From assembly GCA_964405335.1 (NCBI GenBank), contig CAYONP010000021.1, positions 1-64,000 on the forward strand: 64,000 bases of DNA, read 5' to 3'. The notes beneath the pieces were generated by a model. That model was not told where the DNA came from. It saw only the letters and a list, made by a program, of their open reading frames with translations, and searched no databases. The DNA comes from CAYONP01 sp964405335 (GTDB taxonomy: Bacteria; Armatimonadota; UBA10988). Position numbers and translations under genes: made by a program. This document shows, one piece after another, positions 60,254 through 64,000 of the stretch (positions are counted from its first letter, which is position 1; each line of letters begins with the position of its first letter).

Positions 60254-60703
60254 CTACCGACTGTGCACGGCCTCGTCGTACTCGGTGTGCTCGGGCACGT
60301 CGGTCTCGCTCTCGAACTCGAGCCGGTAGCCGTCGGGGTCGGTCACGCTGGTGATCCACATGCCGTTGCCCACGAACGGCCGGCTCGCCGCGACGCCGCG
60401 GGCGGTGATCTCGCTGTAGTAGGCCAGGGCGTCGTCGCAGATGAAGCAGACCGAGACTCCGACGCCCAGCGGATCGGCCGGCACGTTGGCGTGGTGGCCC
60501 TCGGTCCAGAACTCCTGCAGCATCAGCGCCGCGCCGCCGCGTTGCAGCCAGCACCAGCGCAGCCGGCCTTCGGGCCGCCAGGCGGTGGTCATCTCGAACC
60601 CCAGGCAATCGACGTAGAACCTGGCCGAGGCCTCGATGTCGTGGACGCCGAAAAACGGTACCGATTGCTTCAGGTTGGGGATGGTGGCGACCTCGGCGGG
60701 CAT
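60254..60703 (-). CDS. VOC-superfamily (glyoxalase/dioxygenase-like) protein
   Basis: The 149-residue single-domain protein has the paired beta-alpha-beta-beta-beta modules of the vicinal oxygen chelate fold: SVPFFGVHDIEASARFYVDCLGFEM, LQEFW, VCFICDDALAYYSEITARGV, then ITSVTDPDGYRLEFES. Metal ligands fitting the family would include the Glu of RLEFES. Such proteins include glyoxalases, bleomycin-resistance and DUF proteins, and the reaction is not evident. GAGGAG lies 7 bases before ATG 60703. It follows the HDOD gene by 58 bases on the same strand. Confidence 0.85.
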   Translation of the reverse strand: MPAEVATIPNLKQSVPFFGVHDIEASARFYVDCLGFEMTTAWRPEGRLRWCWLQRGGAALMLQEFWTEGHHANVPADPLGVGVSVCFICDDALAYYSEITARGVAASRPFVGNGMWITSVTDPDGYRLEFESETDVPEHTEYDEAVHSR

Positions 60704-60761
60704 GATGCAGCTCCTCGTTGACACCATCCTGCCCCCGGCGCGCGCCGGGCGCAGGAGCGGG

Positions 60762-61610
60762 CTAATCGTGGGCGAACATGCCGCGGACCTCACCGAGCTC
60801 GGTGAACACACCACAGACCACGCGCTCGACGACCAAGTTGGTCAGCGAGAGGCGGTCGACCGACGCGGCGCTGATGTGGTAGTGCAGCCCGTCGCTGCCG
60901 TTGGCCACGCCGCCCATCATGCAGCAGACGTCGGCGGCGTGGACCAGATCGACGATGATCGGCTCGCCGTCGTGCCGCTCGGGGCTGTGGTGCCAGCGCA
61001 CCGCGTCGACCAGGAAGCGCGGCAGATTCCAGCGGTCGAGCAGCGTCGCTCCGACCTCGGCGTGGTCGATGCCGAGCACCTCGCGCTCGGCCGCATCGAA
61101 CGGCAGGCCGTGGTCGAAGGCGGCGTCCATCACCGGCCGGGCGTCGACCTCGAGATAGCTGCCGAGCACGATCTTGCCGATGTCGACCAGCAGTCCGGCG
61201 GTAAACAACCCCTGCGGTGCCGGCCGGCCGAGGATCTGAGCGAGCTGCCGGGCACCGATGCCGACCGCCACCGAATGCTCCCACAGGTCGCCGGCGGGCA
61301 GGTCATAGCCCTGCACCGGCCGCCGCGCGATCGGCGCCAGGACCGTGCTGAGGACCAGCTCGAAGACGGTGTTGAGCCCCAGCCGGACGGTGGCGGCGCG
61401 GACCGAGTCGATCTCGCGCGAGGCGCGGAACCAAGGCGAATTGGCCAGGCGGAGCAGATTGCCGGTCAGGCTGGCGTCGAGCTCGATGGCCCGACAGACA
61501 TCGGCCAGATCGACCTCGGGGTCCTGCACCAGGCGGACCACCTCACCGGCCGCCGGCGGCAGCGCCGGCACGGCGTCGACGGCGGCGAGGATGTCGTCGC
61601 GACGGCTCAC
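60762..61610 (-). CDS. HDOD-domain signalling protein
   Basis: The 282-residue protein is an HDOD domain: VPALPPAAGEVVRLVQDPEVDLADVCRAIELDASLTGNLLRLANS, SVRAATVRLGLNTVFELVLS, LWEHSVAVGIGARQLA, LFTAGLLVDIGKIVL, and HAEVGATLLDRWNLP with VRWHHSP. These are non-catalytic relatives of HD phosphohydrolases that act in signalling and chemotaxis-linked circuits. The start is GTG 61610, overlapping the stop of the CheD-like gene (GTGA), so the two are translated together. Confidence 0.9.
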   Translation of the reverse strand: MSRRDDILAAVDAVPALPPAAGEVVRLVQDPEVDLADVCRAIELDASLTGNLLRLANSPWFRASREIDSVRAATVRLGLNTVFELVLSTVLAPIARRPVQGYDLPAGDLWEHSVAVGIGARQLAQILGRPAPQGLFTAGLLVDIGKIVLGSYLEVDARPVMDAAFDHGLPFDAAEREVLGIDHAEVGATLLDRWNLPRFLVDAVRWHHSPERHDGEPIIVDLVHAADVCCMMGGVANGSDGLHYHISAASVDRLSLTNLVVERVVCGVFTELGEVRGMFAHD

Positions 61611-62077
61611 AACTCGCGCTCCTCCCCACGCGATCGGACCCGAGCGCGACCGCTGGCGAACTCGAAGATCAGCGTCCGGTCGGCGGTGCCCCCGGTGTCT
61701 TCGGCGACCACCCTCAGCCCATGCCGTTCCAACGCCGACCAGGCCGCGGCGCGGTTGCGTTCGCCCAGGTCGCACCAGCGGCCCAGCGGCGTCGCCGCGC
61801 CGGTCAGCGTGGCGACCAGTCCCCCGCGCCGAGCGCCATAGCCTAGCACAAGTTCGAGCAGCGCGGATACCCCCCGATCGGCAAACAACGTCGGGCTCAG
61901 CAAGGTCGCGTAAGGATAGGTGTCGGCCCGCGGCAGCAGGCTGCGCGCCACGCCGCCGACCCGCGACTCGCGGTCCCACAGCGTGACCGCCACGCCGGCG
62001 CCGAGCGGGCCGGCGATCACGAGATCGACCGACGAGCGGTCGGAGATCAACTCGGCGGGTTCAAGGCGGCGGACCAC
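61607..62077 (-). CDS. CheD-like protein lacking the deamidase residues
   Basis: The 156-residue protein aligns along its whole length with CheD, the chemoreceptor glutamine deamidase. Shared parts are VAVTLWDRESRVGGVARSLLP (CheD: VAVCMRDPVAKVGAMAHVMLP), the GAATPL-type strand, LGERN, VVAEDTGGTADRTLIFE and a final RARVRS strand. The CheD catalytic residues Thr, Cys and His (T-x5-C in TLGLGSC, and GAMAH) are Ala, Gly and Arg here (AGPLGAG, GGVAR). So the fold is kept but deamidase activity is not expected. It pairs with an HDOD gene with a 3-base overlap. A binding role, as for CheD with CheC, remains possible. Confidence 0.8.
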   Translation of the reverse strand: MVRRLEPAELISDRSSVDLVIAGPLGAGVAVTLWDRESRVGGVARSLLPRADTYPYATLLSPTLFADRGVSALLELVLGYGARRGGLVATLTGAATPLGRWCDLGERNRAAAWSALERHGLRVVAEDTGGTADRTLIFEFASGRARVRSRGEEREL

Positions 62078-62151
62078 CGCGTGCTCCCGTGGGCCTGCCC
62101 CGCCACTCTATCGGCCCGGCGGCGCGGGGCTGTAACAGCCACCGGGCGGGA

Positions 62152-62180
62152 TTGACGCGCTTGGTCGGCTCGGGCAGGAT
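62152..62180 (+). promoter_or_regulatory. Possible promoter and palindrome before the lipid kinase gene
   Basis: TTGACG (62152-62157) is followed after 17 bases by CAGGAT (62175-62180), a weak -10. Just downstream, GGCGGTA-GG-TACCGCC (62183-62198) forms a palindrome that ends one base before the ATG at 62200. It could be an operator or hide the ribosome site, since no strong one is seen. Confidence 0.4.
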
Positions 62181-62199
62181 CGGGCGGTAGGTACCGCCG

Positions 62200-63114
62200 A
62201 TGCGTGCACTCTGCATCTGGGCACCGATTGCCGGCGGGGGGCGGGCGACCGAACGGCTGCGCGCTGCGGCCCGCGGGCTCGACCTGGAGCTCGCCGCGGC
62301 CGAGGCGCCAGGGCAGGCCGAAGCGCTGGCGGCCGCCGCCAACGGTGTCGAGGCGGTGATTGCCGCCGGCGGCGACGGCACGGTGCACGAGGTCGCCGGC
62401 GGCCTGATGCGCCGGCCCGCCGGCCCGCTGCCGATGGGCATCCTGCCGCTCGGCACCGGCAACGACGTGGCGCGCAACCTCGACCTCGACAGTGTCGAGC
62501 GGAGCCTCGCCGCCATGGCCGTCGGCGCGACTCGGGCGGTCGACTTGATCGCGCTCGACCTGGTCGTCGATGGCCGCACGCAACGGCGCTACGGGCTGCT
62601 CAACACCGGCATCGGCTTCTCGGCCGAGGTGATCAGGGCGACCACGACGCGGGTCAAGCGCCTCTTCGGTCGCCGCTGGGCCTACACCGTCGGCGTCTTT
62701 CGGGCGCTGGTGCCGTGGCGCAGTCCGACCTTTCGCCTGCGCCACGATGCCGGCGAGTTCGAAGGCCGCCTGCTCTGGCTCGGCGTCGGCAACGGCGAGT
62801 ACGAGGCGGGCGGCACGCTGCGCGTCTCGCCCGGCGCGCGAATGGACGACGGCCGACTCGAACTGCTCGTCGTCCGCCACGGACCGAAGTTCGAGCTGGT
62901 CCGGAACTTCGCCCGGATCGGCACCGGCGAGCACATCCACCACCCACTGTGCGACTATCGGCCGGTCACGTGGCTCGAGGTCGAGTGCCTCGACGGTCGC
63001 TTCGACGGGCAGGTCGAGGTGCAGTGCGACGGCGACATTATCGGCCGCACGCCGCTCCGCCTGGCGGTCGTCCCGGCCGCGCTGCGGGTCTATGCGCCGG
63101 AGCCCGGGCCGTGA
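62200..63114 (+). CDS. Diacylglycerol/sphingosine kinase-like lipid kinase
   Basis: The 304-residue protein belongs to the YegS/DagK/LCB5 family: GGDGTVHEVAGGLM and LPLGTGNDVARNLDLD form the nucleotide site, and the C-terminal domain has MDDGRLELLVVRHG and a closing DGQVEVQCDGDIIGRTPLRL strand pair. It phosphorylates a lipid such as diacylglycerol with ATP, which fits the nearby cdsA pathway in a general way. It overlaps the next gene by 4 bases (GTGA). Confidence 0.92.
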   Translation: MRALCIWAPIAGGGRATERLRAAARGLDLELAAAEAPGQAEALAAAANGVEAVIAAGGDGTVHEVAGGLMRRPAGPLPMGILPLGTGNDVARNLDLDSVERSLAAMAVGATRAVDLIALDLVVDGRTQRRYGLLNTGIGFSAEVIRATTTRVKRLFGRRWAYTVGVFRALVPWRSPTFRLRHDAGEFEGRLLWLGVGNGEYEAGGTLRVSPGARMDDGRLELLVVRHGPKFELVRNFARIGTGEHIHHPLCDYRPVTWLEVECLDGRFDGQVEVQCDGDIIGRTPLRLAVVPAALRVYAPEPGP

Positions 63115-63629
63115 GCGAGAGCCGGGCCGAGCTGGCGGCGCGGCTGTTCTGCCCGCCGGCGGTCTATGCGCCGCCGCGGACCCGCTTCGTGCTCGAGCTG
63201 GTGGCCGCCTGGTTGGCCCCGGCGGCCAGCCTGACCATGGCCGGCGCGGTGCCCGAGGTGGCTCGGTGGCTGGTGCCGTCGACGGTGGCGGTCGCGGTCG
63301 CGGTCACCGTCTACGTCGCGGGCTGGCGCTCGCCGGGCCGGCTGGTGGTCAAGGTCGGGCCACTGGGCCTCGATGCGGGCGGCCGGGCAATCCCCTGGTC
63401 GCGCGTGGTCAAAGTGGTGCAGTGCGACATTCCGCGCGCCGATCGCGGCGAGCCGGCGGCGCTGACCATCGAGGTCGCGGGCGGCCCGCCGGTGGTGATT
63501 CGCCGCGACTGGGCCCGCGCCGCGGGCATCGCCTCGCTGCGCAACCTGTTCGATCTGTTGAGTCAGGTGACCGGCGAGGAGGATGCGGCGCATAATGGCG
63601 AATCATCGGCCGGGGAAGTGAAAGGGTAG
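63111..63629 (+). CDS. Two-helix membrane protein with a PH-like domain
   Basis: The 172-residue protein starts at GTG 63111. Two hydrophobic helices lie at about 30-50 (LVAAWLAPAASLTM) and 55-75 (VPSTVAVAVAVTVYVAGW), followed by a cytoplasmic domain with the PH-like pattern VVKVGPLGLDAGGRAIPWSRVVKV. The protein has no enzymatic motif and I recognise no characterised relative. It is co-translated with the lipid kinase. Confidence 0.7.
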   Translation: MSESRAELAARLFCPPAVYAPPRTRFVLELVAAWLAPAASLTMAGAVPEVARWLVPSTVAVAVAVTVYVAGWRSPGRLVVKVGPLGLDAGGRAIPWSRVVKVVQCDIPRADRGEPAALTIEVAGGPPVVIRRDWARAAGIASLRNLFDLLSQVTGEEDAAHNGESSAGEVKG

Positions 63630-63632
63630 GAT

Positions 63633-64000
63633 ATGGTCCGACGGTCGTTCAGCTTGGGGTTGGTCATGCTCGGCGCGGCGCTGCTGGTGCTCTCCGCCGC
63701 CCGCACCGAGGGCGACGAAGCGGCCGCGCCGCAGCCGCGCGAGCTGCCGCCGGTCGAGGCGCCCGACGGCGCGGTGGTGCTGTTCGACGGCACCGCCACC
63801 GAAGCCTGGCGCGGCGACCGGGGTGAGGAGTTTCCCTGGCGGCTGGCCGACGATTACTTCGAGGTCCGGCCGGGCAGCGGTTCGTGCTTCACCCGCGGCC
63901 AGTGGGGCGATATGCAATACCACATGCAGTTCGCCACGCCGTACATGCCCGAGGCGACGGGCCAGGGCCGGGGCAACAGCGGGCTCTACTTCCCCGGTGA
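63633..64000 (+). CDS. DUF1080 (3-keto-disaccharide hydrolase-type) protein, 3' partial
   Basis: The first 122 residues are in the window and the frame is open at the right edge. A signal peptide (SLGLVMLGAALLVLSA) is followed by the DUF1080 start: VVLFDGTATEAWRG, WRLADDYFEVRPGSGSC, QWGDMQYHMQFATPYMPEATGQGRGNSGLYFPG. DUF1080 is a jelly-roll domain found in many Planctomycetota, now described as a glycoside hydrolase of 3-keto sugars. Only the GQGRGNSG loop and upstream strands are seen; the catalytic part may lie outside. Confidence 0.85.
   Translation, partial: MVRRSFSLGLVMLGAALLVLSAARTEGDEAAAPQPRELPPVEAPDGAVVLFDGTATEAWRGDRGEEFPWRLADDYFEVRPGSGSCFTRGQWGDMQYHMQFATPYMPEATGQGRGNSGLYFPG

Overview
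This is a very GC-rich bacterial window, probably from a draft or metagenome-assembled genome because it holds a ten-base N run at 53891-53900. Gene order and families point to the Terrabacteria side, most likely Armatimonadota or a near relative (my confidence is about 0.55). The order efp-accB-accC-nusB-xseA-xseB-ispA-dxs-nadK-recN follows the order known from Firmicutes, and the sigma factor at 48142 is very like Bacillus SigH. The three DUF1559 pseudopilins are of the type common in Armatimonadota and Planctomycetota. The DUF1501, PSCyt/DUF1549/DUF1553, DUF1080, PEP-CTERM and FAD-oxidoreductase genes are families best known from Planctomycetota, so the phylum is not settled.

Layout. 1-914 holds a hairpin repeat and a PEP-CTERM protein. 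1067-12739 (+) is a compact housekeeping run: translation (efp), a biotin-carrier-like protein, a small lipoprotein, biotin carboxylase, nusB, xseAB, ispA, dxs, a TPR protein, nadK and recN. 12740-18718 (-) reads accB, hom, purC, an ApgM-like protein, tilS and a membrane protein, with overlapping or nearly touching genes. 19019-24167 (-) reads a PpiC-type isomerase, a large secreted glycosidase-like protein and a phosphoesterase-HAD fusion. 24424-28387 (+) encodes a Tat-exported molybdenum hydroxylase like PaoABC with a small Cys-rich partner. 28705-31421 (+) has three DUF1559 proteins and a lipoprotein. 31568-37951 (-) is a PSCyt/DUF1501/ankyrin operon. 38077-39335 (+) has an ACT-domain protein and a PEP-hydrolase-like TIM barrel. 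39369-46919 (-) has a propeller protein, an M14 peptidase, a cation/proton antiporter and a GH36-type protein. 47012-49902 (+) has prmA, a sigH-like gene and arsM. 49880-57545 (-) has cdsA, a propeller-like protein, two ECF sigma/membrane-partner modules around the assembly gap, and an Ig-like lipoprotein. 57902-64000 has an FAD oxidoreductase, a VOC protein, an HDOD/CheD-like pair, a lipid kinase, a membrane protein and a partial DUF1080 protein.

The strongest oddities are family members that have kept their fold but lost catalytic or attachment residues. The biotin-carrier protein in the conserved efp-accC slot has Cys where biotin-Lys should be, while a normal carrier lies 16 kb away beside hom. 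A CheD homologue next to an HDOD gene lacks its Thr, Cys and His. The ApgM-like protein lacks its catalytic Ser and one metal Asp. Intergenic spaces are rich in short palindromic elements of several families, several of them starting GTAG and ending CTAC.
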